Positions 1 to 7,407 of a stretch of DNA of 36,200 nucleotides are shown here, in pieces. Positions within the stretch are counted from its first letter, which is position 1. Each line of letters starts with the position of its first letter. The notes beneath the pieces are model-generated. The model searched no databases and was not told where the DNA came from. It saw only the letters and a list, made by a program, of their open reading frames with translations. The stretch covers positions 7,075 to 43,274 of the forward strand of contig NZ_RQTJ01000022.1 of NCBI RefSeq assembly GCF_003858535.1, in the 5' to 3' direction. This DNA is from Paenimyroides viscosum (GTDB taxonomy: Bacteria > Bacteroidota > Bacteroidia > Flavobacteriales > Flavobacteriaceae). The position numbers and the translations under genes were made by a program.

Positions 1-146
1 GTGAAAAATAGTATTATTTTCTATCCCATATCAATTAGTGATAATTCTATGCGCCTATGTGGTTAATTTTTATTTATTTTGAATTCAACCAACGGGTTAA
101 AGGTGCACAGGTTAACTTTAAAGAGTCGCTGTTAGAAGCATTATAA
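1..146 (+). other. left-edge region, possible 3' tail of an upstream plus-strand gene
   Basis: Two short plus-strand frames are open here. One runs from the window edge to a stop at 64-66. The other runs from after a stop at 42-44 to a stop at 144-146 and ends in the residues KGAQVNFKESLLEAL, which reads like a protein C-terminus. Either could be the tail of a gene that begins to the left, or the second could be a frame-shifted remnant. Nothing is recognised and no convincing terminator separates it from the convergent rsmG. Confidence 0.2.
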
Positions 147-151
147 GTTTG

Positions 152-781
152 CTAATTTTTAAACTTCAATGGTAAGTGCACCACTTTTTTGGTTTCAAAA
201 AATTCATCAGTAAAAAAGTCACTTAAATTATATAAGGTAGCTTTGGGGAAATCTTTCAATTCTTCAGATAAATCGCCGCCTTTTAAATACAGAATTCCGT
301 TATCTAAATCGTGAACCGATTGTTTTTTTGTTTTTGCTTTAACCCAATTTACAAAATCGGGCATATTTGTCACGGCACGGCTTACAATAAAATCGAATTT
401 TTCAGTAACCAATTCAGCTCTTTTTTGTTCGGCTTTTATATTTTTTAGTTGTAAAGCAGTTGCAACTTCGTTTACTACCTTAATTTTTTTAGCGATCACA
501 TCAATGGCGTAAAAATTAGTTTCAGGAAATAAAATAGCCAATGGAATAGCAGGGAAACCGCCGCCTGTGCCAACATCCATCACATCGGCATTTGGTTTAA
601 ATGCCATGATTTTTGCAATTCCCAACGAATGTAAAATATGCTTGGTGTATAATTCGTCGATATCTTTTCTTGAAATCACATTAATTTTAGCATTCCAATC
701 TTGGTATAAATCATACAACTGCGTAAATTGATTGATCTGTAACTCGGTTAAATTCGGGAACTGTACTAAAATTTCTTCCAT
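152..781 (-). CDS. rsmG: RsmG, 16S rRNA (guanine-527-N7)-methyltransferase
   Basis: Known function of the family: transfers a methyl group from S-adenosylmethionine to N7 of G527 in 16S rRNA, a cytoplasmic ribosome-maturation step whose loss is linked to streptomycin resistance in other bacteria. The 209-residue length fits RsmG/GidB. The SAM-binding glycine motif DVGTGGGFPAIPLA is at about residues 69-82, preceded by the family region YTKHILHSLG, and IVSRAV near residue 135 is also typical. The ATG at 779-781 is the natural start. A perfect Bacteroidota -7 box lies just upstream on the same strand (796-803). It stands alone here, transcribed away from the secreted phosphatase-fold gene. No oddities seen. 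Confidence 0.95.
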   Translation of the reverse strand: MEEILVQFPNLTELQINQFTQLYDLYQDWNAKINVISRKDIDELYTKHILHSLGIAKIMAFKPNADVMDVGTGGGFPAIPLAILFPETNFYAIDVIAKKIKVVNEVATALQLKNIKAEQKRAELVTEKFDFIVSRAVTNMPDFVNWVKAKTKKQSVHDLDNGILYLKGGDLSEELKDFPKATLYNLSDFFTDEFFETKKVVHLPLKFKN

Positions 782-795
782 GGCTTAATTTTTGC

Positions 796-803
796 CAAAA
801 ATA
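796..803 (-). promoter_or_regulatory. -7 promoter box for rsmG
   Basis: On the minus strand this reads TATTTTTG, a perfect match to the Bacteroidota -7 consensus TAnnTTTG, 14 bases before the rsmG ATG. The -33 element is not obvious. Confidence 0.5.
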
Positions 804-909
804 CAGTTTTATCAGCATAAAAAGAATTATATTTAGTTTTAATGAACATATTTTACAAATAACGTTTAAGTTACATTAAAGTTGTTACTTTGTAATTAAA
901 ATTAATGAA

Positions 910-2163
910 ATGAAAAAAATAATTACTGGGCTTTTTTTATGGCTTTCGGTTTGTGCTTATTCGCAAGAAACGTTGAATGCCATGTTTTACAATGTGTTTA
1001 AATTTCCAAATTCGCTTCCGCAGAATCGACAGCTTATTTTACGAGATATTTTAGACGAATACCAACCCGATTTATTTATGATTTGTGAATTAGCAACAGA
1101 AAATGCAGCCGATTTAATCTTAAATACCTCTTTACAAAATCAGGTAGATAATTACAACCGTGCTGTTTTTGTTCCTGATCTTACAGACACCGCAGATCCG
1201 TTGCAAACAATGGTTTTTTACAATACCCGAAAACTTACTTTAGTTAGTCAGCAGACTTTGCCAACGATTTACCGCGATATCAATCAATACTCATTTCAGG
1301 TAAATGTAGATCCTCAAAATCCTATCTATTTAGAAGTTTTTGTGGCACATTTAAAATCGAGTACCGGGCCAGCAAACCGACAAATGCGTTATGACATGGT
1401 TGAAGCTGTTACACAACAATTGCAAAATTTAACACAACCCAACACACACGTACTTTTTGCTGGTGATTTTAATTTTTATAATGCTACCGAAATTGGTTAT
1501 CAGAAAATATTAGATCCTACAAATGCTATAAAATTAATCGATCCTATAAACGCACCTGGAAGCTGGCAAGACAACCCGTCGTTCAGTTATTTGCACACGC
1601 AAAGTACACGTTTGTCAAGTTCTGGTTTTGGTGGTGGTGCAAATGCAGGAGCAGGAGGTGGATTAGACGATCGGTTTGATTTTATTATGATGAGTGAAAA
1701 TTTTAATACAAGCTCTCGTTTTTCGTATGTAAACGGAACTTACAGTGCGTATGGAAACAACGCTAACTGCTTGAATAAAAGTGTGAACGATGCCACTTGC
1801 ACAGGAACTTACTCTTTAACATTGCGTAATAATTTGTATAATATGAGCGATCATTTGCCGGTGGTTGTGCAATTTCAGATTAATGAACCGTTGGCAACAC
1901 CATCTTTTAAAAAAGACAAAACTTTCATGTGGTTTGAATCATCGAATATAACTGATGTAGAAGTTATTATAGGTGTTGATATATCGCACTTTAATACACA
2001 AAACAACAAACTTTATATTTACAATACGTTGGGGCAATTGGTAAAAACGGTTTCTGTAAACAATCAGTCAAGCATTGCTTTTTCTACCGAAAATTTAAAT
2101 ACAGGTATGTATTTTATAAAAGCAAACGGAAGTTCTACGGTACTGAAATTCATCAAAAAATAG
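910..2163 (+). CDS. secreted endonuclease/exonuclease/phosphatase-fold protein with T9SS sorting tail
   Basis: A 417-residue protein with an N-terminal signal peptide (hydrophobic run ending CAYSQ, about residues 1-19). The EEP/DNase I-like fold is indicated by MFYNVFKF near the start, the acidic ICELA around residue 58, AGDFNFY around residue 185 (Asp/Asn active-site motif) and MSDHLPVVV around residue 313 (catalytic Asp-His). A type A type IX secretion sorting domain occupies the last 75 or so residues, with YNTLGQLVKTV and the basic end KFIKK. It is therefore expected to be exported by Sec, moved across the outer membrane by T9SS and released or anchored. Substrate (nucleic acid, phospholipid or sugar phosphate) cannot be told from sequence. 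The gene is monocistronic and divergent from rsmG. Confidence 0.85.
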   Translation: MKKIITGLFLWLSVCAYSQETLNAMFYNVFKFPNSLPQNRQLILRDILDEYQPDLFMICELATENAADLILNTSLQNQVDNYNRAVFVPDLTDTADPLQTMVFYNTRKLTLVSQQTLPTIYRDINQYSFQVNVDPQNPIYLEVFVAHLKSSTGPANRQMRYDMVEAVTQQLQNLTQPNTHVLFAGDFNFYNATEIGYQKILDPTNAIKLIDPINAPGSWQDNPSFSYLHTQSTRLSSSGFGGGANAGAGGGLDDRFDFIMMSENFNTSSRFSYVNGTYSAYGNNANCLNKSVNDATCTGTYSLTLRNNLYNMSDHLPVVVQFQINEPLATPSFKKDKTFMWFESSNITDVEVIIGVDISHFNTQNNKLYIYNTLGQLVKTVSVNNQSSIAFSTENLNTGMYFIKANGSSTVLKFIKK

Positions 2164-2243
2164 AATTTCGCTCAAAATGAAAAGTGATTATATGTAAATT
2201 CTTACCCAAAAATATATAGCTAATCTAATGCATTTAGGAAAAT

Positions 2244-2323
2244 CGTCGCTTCGAGTAGCGTAACGTAGTGAAGCGTATCGAGAAGTTTACTAAATTATAA
2301 GTTCTCGACAGGCTCGAACTGAC
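2244..2323. repeat. dispersed intergenic repeat, copy A
   Basis: About 80 bases, nearly identical to 29934-30011. Shared core GAGTAGCGTAACGTAGTGAA followed by an AT-rich middle and TTCTCGACAGG. Internal short inverted repeats exist: CGCT/AGCG around 2247-2260 and TCGAGAA/TTCTCGA at 2278-2284 and 2302-2308. GC content is clearly above the surrounding intergenic DNA. It encodes no protein. Confidence 0.85.
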
Positions 2324-2412
2324 AAAGATCTGATATATCTATATTACGTTTAAGTTTATCTTTAAAATATCAAAAGAAAATTATCACTTTCTAAATTAAA
2401 AAAGCCCAAAGG

Positions 2413-2447
2413 TTGTTTTATAATATGTTACAATATCGTTACCTTTG
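2413..2447 (+). promoter_or_regulatory. promoter of the aminotransferase gene
   Basis: TTG at 2413-2415 and TACCTTTG at 2440-2447, a perfect TAnnTTTG -7 box with a slightly long 24-base spacer, 20 bases before the ATG. The flanking 8-base inverted repeat overlaps both elements and could be an operator, though part of it may be chance because the -7 box itself supplies one arm. Confidence 0.5.
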
Positions 2448-2467
2448 GTTTCATAAATTTCAAATAA

Positions 2468-3664
2468 ATGAGCGCACAACATTTGTCAGATAGAATTAAT
2501 AATTTATCTGTTTCGCAAACCTTGGCAATGGCTGCAAAAGCCCGAGAATTAACTGCTTTAGGTAAAGATATTATCAGTTTAAGTTTAGGAGAACCCGATT
2601 TTAATACGCCCGATTTTATTAAAGAGGCTGCAAAAACAGCAATCGATGAAAATTGGAGTAATTATCCGCCAGTTGATGGTTATTTGGAATTGAAACAAGC
2701 AATTGTAACAAAATTTCAACGCGATAACGGTTTAAATTATCAGCCTGCGAATATTGTGGTTTCTACAGGTGCCAAACAATCATTATACAATATTGCACAG
2801 GCAATGATTAACGAAGGCGACGAGGTTATCCTGCCCGCACCTTATTGGGTTAGTTATTACGAAATTATTAAAATGGCAGGTGGAATTCCGGTTGTTGTGC
2901 CAACATCAGTAGCATCAGATTTTAAAATTACGCCAGAACAACTTCAACAAGCAATCACATCAAAAACAAAAATGATGTGGTTTAGTTCGCCTTGCAATCC
3001 TTCAGGATCGGTTTATAACAGAGAAGAACTAACGGCTTTGGCTGATGTTTTAAAGAATCGTGAAGATATTTATGTAGTTTCAGATGAGATTTATGAACAC
3101 ATTAATTTTTCGGGAAGTTTTTGTAGTATCGGATCAATTCCGGGAATGTTCGAAAGAACAATTACTGTAAACGGCGTTGCCAAAGCTTTTGCTATGACAG
3201 GTTGGAGAATAGGCTACATTGGTGCTCCGGAATTTATTGCAAAAGCATGTACCAAATTACAAGGTCAGGTTACAAGTGGTGCAAATTCAATCGCGCAACG
3301 AGCTACTATTGCGGCTTTAGAGGCAAATCCGTCAGAAATTGGTTATATGGTTGAAGCCTTCCATAAACGTAGAGATTTGGTTTTACATTTAGTGAATGAT
3401 ATTAAAGGGTTGGAAGTGAATGTGCCAGAAGGTGCTTTTTATGTTTTTCCTGATGTTTCGTACTATTTCGGTAAAACATTAAACGGAGTTTTAATCAATA
3501 ATGCCGATGATTTAGCTTTGTATTTGTTAGAATATGCTAACGTTGCAACGGTAACTGGCGATGCTTTTGGTAACCCAAATTGTATCCGTTTGTCTTACGC
3601 AACAAGCGAAACATTTTTAATTGAAGCATTTAAACGCATTAAAGAAGTTTTAAAAGAACAATAA
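2468..3664 (+). CDS. PLP-dependent class I aminotransferase (aspartate/prephenate-type, subgroup Ib)
   Basis: A 398-residue cytoplasmic aminotransferase, the usual size for the Ib aspartate aminotransferase group. Visible motifs: SLGEPDFNTPDF near residue 40, SSPCNPSGSVYN near 177 (the Asn that binds PLP), VSDEIYEH near 205 (Asp and Tyr), NGVAKAFAMTGWRIGYIG near 236 with the PLP-linking lysine, and RLSYATS near the C-terminus with the carboxylate-binding Arg. Family knowledge: interconverts aspartate/2-oxoglutarate and oxaloacetate/glutamate; several members also act on prephenate. Exact substrate preference cannot be read from sequence. Monocistronic, with a consensus promoter and a terminator at 3775-3807 shared with the convergent lipoprotein gene. 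Confidence 0.92.
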   Translation: MSAQHLSDRINNLSVSQTLAMAAKARELTALGKDIISLSLGEPDFNTPDFIKEAAKTAIDENWSNYPPVDGYLELKQAIVTKFQRDNGLNYQPANIVVSTGAKQSLYNIAQAMINEGDEVILPAPYWVSYYEIIKMAGGIPVVVPTSVASDFKITPEQLQQAITSKTKMMWFSSPCNPSGSVYNREELTALADVLKNREDIYVVSDEIYEHINFSGSFCSIGSIPGMFERTITVNGVAKAFAMTGWRIGYIGAPEFIAKACTKLQGQVTSGANSIAQRATIAALEANPSEIGYMVEAFHKRRDLVLHLVNDIKGLEVNVPEGAFYVFPDVSYYFGKTLNGVLINNADDLALYLLEYANVATVTGDAFGNPNCIRLSYATSETFLIEAFKRIKEVLKEQ

Positions 3665-3674
3665 AAATTTCTTT

Positions 3675-3709
3675 GTCATTCGAACGAAACGAAGTATAGT
3701 GAAGAATCT
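3675..3709. repeat. short dispersed-type element after the aminotransferase gene
   Basis: A 35-base GC-richer segment beginning GTCATTCGAACGAAACGAAG and ending AGTGAAGAATCT. It resembles the small 'GTCATTC..GAAGAATCT' elements often seen between genes in Flavobacteriia genomes. Only one copy is in this window, so repeat status rests on general knowledge. Confidence 0.45.
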
Positions 3710-3774
3710 AAGAGATGATAAATTACTTTATTTCAATTAATAAAAAGATTGAATAATTCAATTCGATACATCAC

Positions 3775-3807
3775 AAAAAAATCCCGAAAGTTACTTTCGG
3801 GATTTTT
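3775..3807. terminator. bidirectional rho-independent terminator
   Basis: Perfect 10-bp stem ATCCCGAAAG/CTTTCGGGAT (3781-3790 and 3794-3803), 3-base loop, A-run on the left and T-run on the right. Serves both the aminotransferase (plus) and the YceI-like gene (minus). Confidence 0.9.
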
Positions 3808-3830
3808 AATTTAACCTATTTTGTAATTGA

Positions 3831-4496
3831 TTATTTTGTTGCTTTAACAGAAATTTTCAATTTAATGTTATCGTTAATAACTTTATCACCAGCTAAATCT
3901 TTAACAACAGATCCAGAGTTGTAGTTAACAGCAAATTTAGTTCTGTCAATTTCAAACTCATCAGAAGCAATAGTAACGTCAGCATCAGTAACAGTAACCG
4001 TAGCTGGGAATTTAATTCCGTGCGTAGCTTCTTTAATAGTTAAATTACCTTCAACCATTTGTTTTCCGTTTTCTTCAGTAACGTTTGTAATTTCAAAAGT
4101 AGCTGTTGGGAATTTAGATACATTAAAGAAATGATCTGCATTTTCAGCAGTAGCACCTTTTAAATGTCCTTCTAAACCAGCTTTCATTTCAGCATCAGTG
4201 ATATCAGTAACAACGATAGAATTCATATCAATTGTAAATTTACCACCCGTTACTAAGTTGTTTGATACAATAACCTGACCTTCTTTTAAAGCGATAGTTC
4301 CAATATGTTGATCTCCAGAAACTTTACCACCAACCCAGTCAATTTTAGACTCAGCCACATTAGCGTTATATGTTACACCATCAACTGTTTCAGTAGTAGT
4401 TCCAACTGTATCAGTTTCAGCAGTTGTGTTTTCTTTTTTACATGCAGTTAATGATAATGCTGCGAAAGCAATCAGTGCAAATACATTTTTTTTCAT
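3831..4496 (-). CDS. YceI-family lipoprotein
   Basis: A 221-residue lipoprotein: the signal peptide MKKNVFALIAFAALSLTAC ends in lipobox LTAC with Cys19, then an acidic/Thr-rich linker and a YceI-like lipocalin-fold domain from about residue 45. Family markers are SKIDWVGGKV, the GTIALKEG strand, HFFNVSKFPTATFEIT, GNLTIKEATHGIKFPATV and the final DRTKFAVNYNSG region. YceI proteins bind isoprenoid or lipid ligands in a beta-barrel pocket; the physiological ligand here is unknown. Expected location is the periplasmic face of a membrane. It has its own consensus promoter and converges on the aminotransferase. Confidence 0.9.
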   Translation of the reverse strand: MKKNVFALIAFAALSLTACKKENTTAETDTVGTTTETVDGVTYNANVAESKIDWVGGKVSGDQHIGTIALKEGQVIVSNNLVTGGKFTIDMNSIVVTDITDAEMKAGLEGHLKGATAENADHFFNVSKFPTATFEITNVTEENGKQMVEGNLTIKEATHGIKFPATVTVTDADVTIASDEFEIDRTKFAVNYNSGSVVKDLAGDKVINDNIKLKISVKATK

Positions 4497-4516
4497 AATA
4501 ATTAAATTTATTTATG

Positions 4517-4550
4517 CAAATATATCTAAATTCTTATTTCAAAACACAAA
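4517..4550 (-). promoter_or_regulatory. promoter of the YceI-like lipoprotein gene
   Basis: Minus-strand -7 box TATATTTG (4517-4524), perfect TAnnTTTG. A TTTG at 4547-4550 gives a 22-base spacer (a closer TTTG at 4540-4543 gives 15). Confidence 0.6.
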
Positions 4551-4605
4551 AAAATATACGGTAAACACATTTCTTAATGTAGGTTAATTTAATAACTACT
4601 GCCAA

Positions 4606-4638
4606 TTTGTCTAAAAAATAAGAATGGCTTTACTTTTG
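4606..4638 (+). promoter_or_regulatory. promoter of the grpE-dnaJ operon
   Basis: TTTG (4606-4609), 21-base spacer, TACTTTTG (4631-4638): a full Bacteroidota housekeeping promoter 32 bases before the grpE ATG. No CIRCE-like inverted repeat is visible. Confidence 0.7.
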
Positions 4639-4670
4639 TTAATTAGTGATTAAGTTAAACATCGATAAAA

Positions 4671-5207
4671 ATGGAAAACGAAGAATTAAAAGATCAAGAT
4701 ATTCAGCAAAACGCTGAACAGGATATAGATAACCAAAGTGTTGAAACAGCAGATCAATTAACAGATACAGAAAAGTTAGAAGAGCAGCTGGCAAATGAAA
4801 AAGACAAATTCTTAAGATTGTTTGCAGAGTTTGAAAACTTTAGAAAAAGAACTGCTCGCGAGCGTGTAGAATTATTTTCTACTGCAAATGAAGATGTTAT
4901 GAAAAATATTTTACCTGTTTTAGATGATTTTGACAGAGCAATTGCACAAATGGAAACATTGGGCGAAAGTGAACATCTGACAGGGTTTAATTTAATATCA
5001 ACTAAATTGCGTGACAATTTGTCGGCAAAAGGATTAAGTTTAGTCGAAATTAATAAAGGAGATAGCTTTGATGCCGATATAGCAGAAGCTATAACACAAA
5101 TTCCTGCAGGCGACGAGTTTAAAGGAAAAGTTTACGATGTTGTAGAAAAAGGATATAAGTTAGGCGAAAAAATTATTCGTTTCCCAAAAGTTGTTATCGG
5201 TCAATAA
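4671..5207 (+). CDS. grpE: GrpE, nucleotide exchange factor of DnaK
   Basis: A 178-residue protein with an acidic Gln/Asp/Glu-rich N-terminus, a long coiled-coil segment (TDTEKLEEQLANEKDKFLRL then AEFENFRKRTARE, about residues 31-65) and the C-terminal beta domain with the motif GDEFKGKVYDVVEKGYKLG and the end RFPKVVIGQ. GrpE dimers speed ADP release from DnaK. The stop is 9 bases before dnaJ, so the two are one operon. dnaK itself is not in the window. Promoter at 4606-4638. Confidence 0.97.
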   Translation: MENEELKDQDIQQNAEQDIDNQSVETADQLTDTEKLEEQLANEKDKFLRLFAEFENFRKRTARERVELFSTANEDVMKNILPVLDDFDRAIAQMETLGESEHLTGFNLISTKLRDNLSAKGLSLVEINKGDSFDADIAEAITQIPAGDEFKGKVYDVVEKGYKLGEKIIRFPKVVIGQ

Positions 5208-5216
5208 TAAACCACA

Positions 5217-6335
5217 ATGAAGAAAGATTATTACGAAATATTAGGTATAGATAAAAGTGCCGACGCAAGTGCTATTAAAAAAGCATACCGTAAAAAAGCA
5301 ATTGAGTTTCACCCTGATAAAAATCCGGGCGACAAAGCAGCAGAAGAAAACTTTAAATTAGCTGCAGAAGCATACGAAGTTTTAAGCGATGCAGATAAAA
5401 AAGCACGTTACGATCAGTATGGTCATGCGGCATTTGAAAATGGTGGCGGCTTTGGTGGTCATGGCGGTTTTAACAACATGGAAGATATTTTTAGCCAGTT
5501 TGGCGATATCTTTGGTGGTGGTTTTGGCGGCTTCGGTGGTTTTGGCGGCGGTGGCGGTCAACGTCGTGTTAAAGGATCTAGCTTACGTATTAAAGTAAAG
5601 CTTACTTTAGAAGATATAGCAAACGGGGTAGAGAAAAAAGTTAAAGTTAAGCGTAAAGTTCAGGCAAGCGGTGTAACTTATAAAACTTGTGCAACTTGTA
5701 ATGGTTCAGGTCAGGTAATGCGTGTACAAAATACTATTTTGGGACGTATGCAAACATCTTCTCCATGTCCTAGTTGTCAAGGTTCAGGTCAAACTTTAGA
5801 TCACAAACCACAAGGAGCAGACACCGAAGGAATGATTCAAACCGAAGAAACTGTTTCTATAAAAATTCCTGCGGGTGTTTCAGATGGTATTCAGTTAAAA
5901 GTTTCGGGTAAAGGAAACGAGGCGCCAGGTGCCAACAGTATTCCGGGTGATTTAATTGTTGTTATTGAAGAAATAGAACACGAATTTTTAAAACGCGAAG
6001 GCGAAAATATTCATTATGATTTGTATTTGAATATTGCCGACGCTGCTTTAGGTGGATCAAAAGAAATAGATACCGTAAATGGTAAAGTTCGTATTAAAAT
6101 AGATGAAGGAATTCAGTCTGGAAAAATTCTTCGATTAAAAGGTAAAGGATTACCTAGCTTAAATGGTTACGGAAACGGTGATTTCCTAATACACATCAAC
6201 GTTTGGACACCTAAAAAATTAACAAAAGAACAAAAAGATTTCTTCGAAAAAATGAAGAATGACGATAATTTCACACCACATCCTCAAAAAGGAGATAAAA
6301 GTTTTTTTGAAAAAGTAAAAGAAATGTTTTCTTAA
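5217..6335 (+). CDS. dnaJ: DnaJ co-chaperone (reduced zinc domain)
   Basis: A 372-residue Hsp40. J-domain at residues 1-70 with HPD at 32-34, Gly/Phe-rich linker at about 75-117, zinc-binding region about 155-195, then the C-terminal substrate-binding domains and a short tail ending KVKEMFS. It stimulates DnaK ATPase and delivers unfolded clients. The zinc region shows only two CxxCxGxG motifs (CATCNGSG near 158 and CPSCQGSG near 184), not the four of E. coli DnaJ; positions expected for later cysteines read [10 protein letters not shown] believe this reduced form is general in Flavobacteriia, so it is not a local defect. Operon with grpE; strong terminator downstream. Confidence 0.95.
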   Translation: MKKDYYEILGIDKSADASAIKKAYRKKAIEFHPDKNPGDKAAEENFKLAAEAYEVLSDADKKARYDQYGHAAFENGGGFGGHGGFNNMEDIFSQFGDIFGGGFGGFGGFGGGGGQRRVKGSSLRIKVKLTLEDIANGVEKKVKVKRKVQASGVTYKTCATCNGSGQVMRVQNTILGRMQTSSPCPSCQGSGQTLDHKPQGADTEGMIQTEETVSIKIPAGVSDGIQLKVSGKGNEAPGANSIPGDLIVVIEEIEHEFLKREGENIHYDLYLNIADAALGGSKEIDTVNGKVRIKIDEGIQSGKILRLKGKGLPSLNGYGNGDFLIHINVWTPKKLTKEQKDFFEKMKNDDNFTPHPQKGDKSFFEKVKEMFS

Positions 6336-6403
6336 TACAAATAATTTTGTAAACTTGTATTACACTTATAAAACGGTGGATTTTCTTTTTCATAGCAATT
6401 TTT

Positions 6404-6441
6404 CCCATCCTTGTTTGTAAAAACAAGGATGGGTTTTTTTT
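6404..6441 (+). terminator. rho-independent terminator of grpE-dnaJ
   Basis: Perfect 13-bp stem CCCATCCTTGTTT/AAACAAGGATGGG (6404-6416 and 6421-6433), 4-base loop, followed by eight T residues. Confidence 0.95.
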
Positions 6442-6451
6442 AGCTACTTTG

Positions 6452-6459
6452 TATCTTTG
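6452..6459 (+). promoter_or_regulatory. -7 promoter box for the ABC/response-regulator operon
   Basis: TATCTTTG, a perfect TAnnTTTG box 24 bases before the ATG at 6484 and directly after the dnaJ terminator. No clear -33 element at the normal distance. Confidence 0.5.
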
Positions 6460-6483
6460 TATCCATTTATTTAGTTTAAAACT

Positions 6484-7407
6484 ATGAAACCAATATTACA
6501 AGTAAATAATGTTGTAAAAAAGTATGGTGAAAAAACCGCTTTAAACAACGTATCTTTAGAAGTGCCACAAGGATCTATTTTTGGATTGTTGGGTCCAAAT
6601 GGGGCAGGTAAAACTTCACTTATTCGGATCATTAATCAAATTACTTTTCCCGATAGTGGCGAAGTGATTTTAAATGGCGAAAAATTGAATCCAACCCATG
6701 TAAAACATATCGGCTATATGCCCGAAGAGCGTGGCTTGTATAAAAGTATGAAAGTGGGCGAACAAGCTTTGTATCTGGCACAATTAAAAGGAATTTCTAA
6801 AGATGAAGCTAAAAAGCAATTAAAATATTGGTTTGATAAATTAGAAATCGGTGATTGGTGGAACAAAAAAATCCAAGAACTATCAAAAGGTATGGCACAA
6901 AAAATACAATTTGTGGTAACCGTATTGCATCAACCAAAATTATTGATATTCGATGAGCCTTTTTCAGGTTTCGATCCCGTGAATGCCAATATTATTAAAG
7001 ACGAAATTTTAGAGTTGAAGCAAAAAGGCAGTACCATTATTTTTTCTACACACCGTATGGAAAGCGTAGAAGAGCTTTGTGATGAAATTGCCTTAATTCA
7101 TAAATCAGAAAAATTGTTAGCAGGATCTTTGGTAGATATTAAAAAGCAATATCGTTCTAATACTTTTGATTTAGGAATAAATGCTTTAAACCCAAATCAG
7201 TTGAAAGACTTCCTGAATGCAAAATATCAAATAGAAGATACGTTTTTTAAATCGTTAGATAACGAACTAAAATTAGCTGTTAAGTTAAATGACAAATCAG
7301 CCAATGAATTATTGAATGATGTGCTTCCGTTTGGTCAGATAACGCATTTTGCTGAAAAAATTCCGAGCATCAACGATATTTTTATTCAAACTGTAACCAA
7401 TAACTAA
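6484..7407 (+). CDS. ABC transporter ATP-binding protein (NatA-like)
   Basis: A 307-residue ABC ATPase. Walker A GPNGAGKT at residues 37-44, signature LSKGMAQK at about 133-140 (the LSKGM variant of LSGGQ), Walker B LLIFDEP at about 153-159 followed by FSGFDP, and H-loop FSTHRM near 190. The last 80 or so residues form the extra C-terminal domain common in NatA-type exporters. Energises the ABC-2 permease encoded next: its TAA (7405-7407) overlaps the ATG of the permease (7407), implying translational coupling. First gene of a four-gene operon (6484-10491). NatAB of Bacillus exports sodium, but substrate cannot be inferred here. Confidence 0.92.
   Translation: MKPILQVNNVVKKYGEKTALNNVSLEVPQGSIFGLLGPNGAGKTSLIRIINQITFPDSGEVILNGEKLNPTHVKHIGYMPEERGLYKSMKVGEQALYLAQLKGISKDEAKKQLKYWFDKLEIGDWWNKKIQELSKGMAQKIQFVVTVLHQPKLLIFDEPFSGFDPVNANIIKDEILELKQKGSTIIFSTHRMESVEELCDEIALIHKSEKLLAGSLVDIKKQYRSNTFDLGINALNPNQLKDFLNAKYQIEDTFFKSLDNELKLAVKLNDKSANELLNDVLPFGQITHFAEKIPSINDIFIQTVTNN

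Larger units (their letters stand above)
2164..2467. other. 304-base intergenic region with dispersed repeat and aminotransferase promoter
   Basis: No coding potential seen. It holds an 80-base dispersed repeat (2244-2323; second copy at 29934-30011), an AT-rich stretch, and the promoter region of the aminotransferase, where an 8-base inverted repeat CCAAAGGT/ACCTTTGG (2406-2413 and 2441-2448) brackets the spacer. Confidence 0.7.

Noticed and set aside
1..151. Frame-shifted gene at the left edge
   Set aside because: Two short open frames in different phases could be spliced by one frameshift, but with no recognisable homology and a window edge this cannot be supported.
5389..5598. Plus-strand open frame inside dnaJ
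   Set aside because: Out-of-frame reading of the Gly/Phe-rich codons; low-complexity translation and no start signal.
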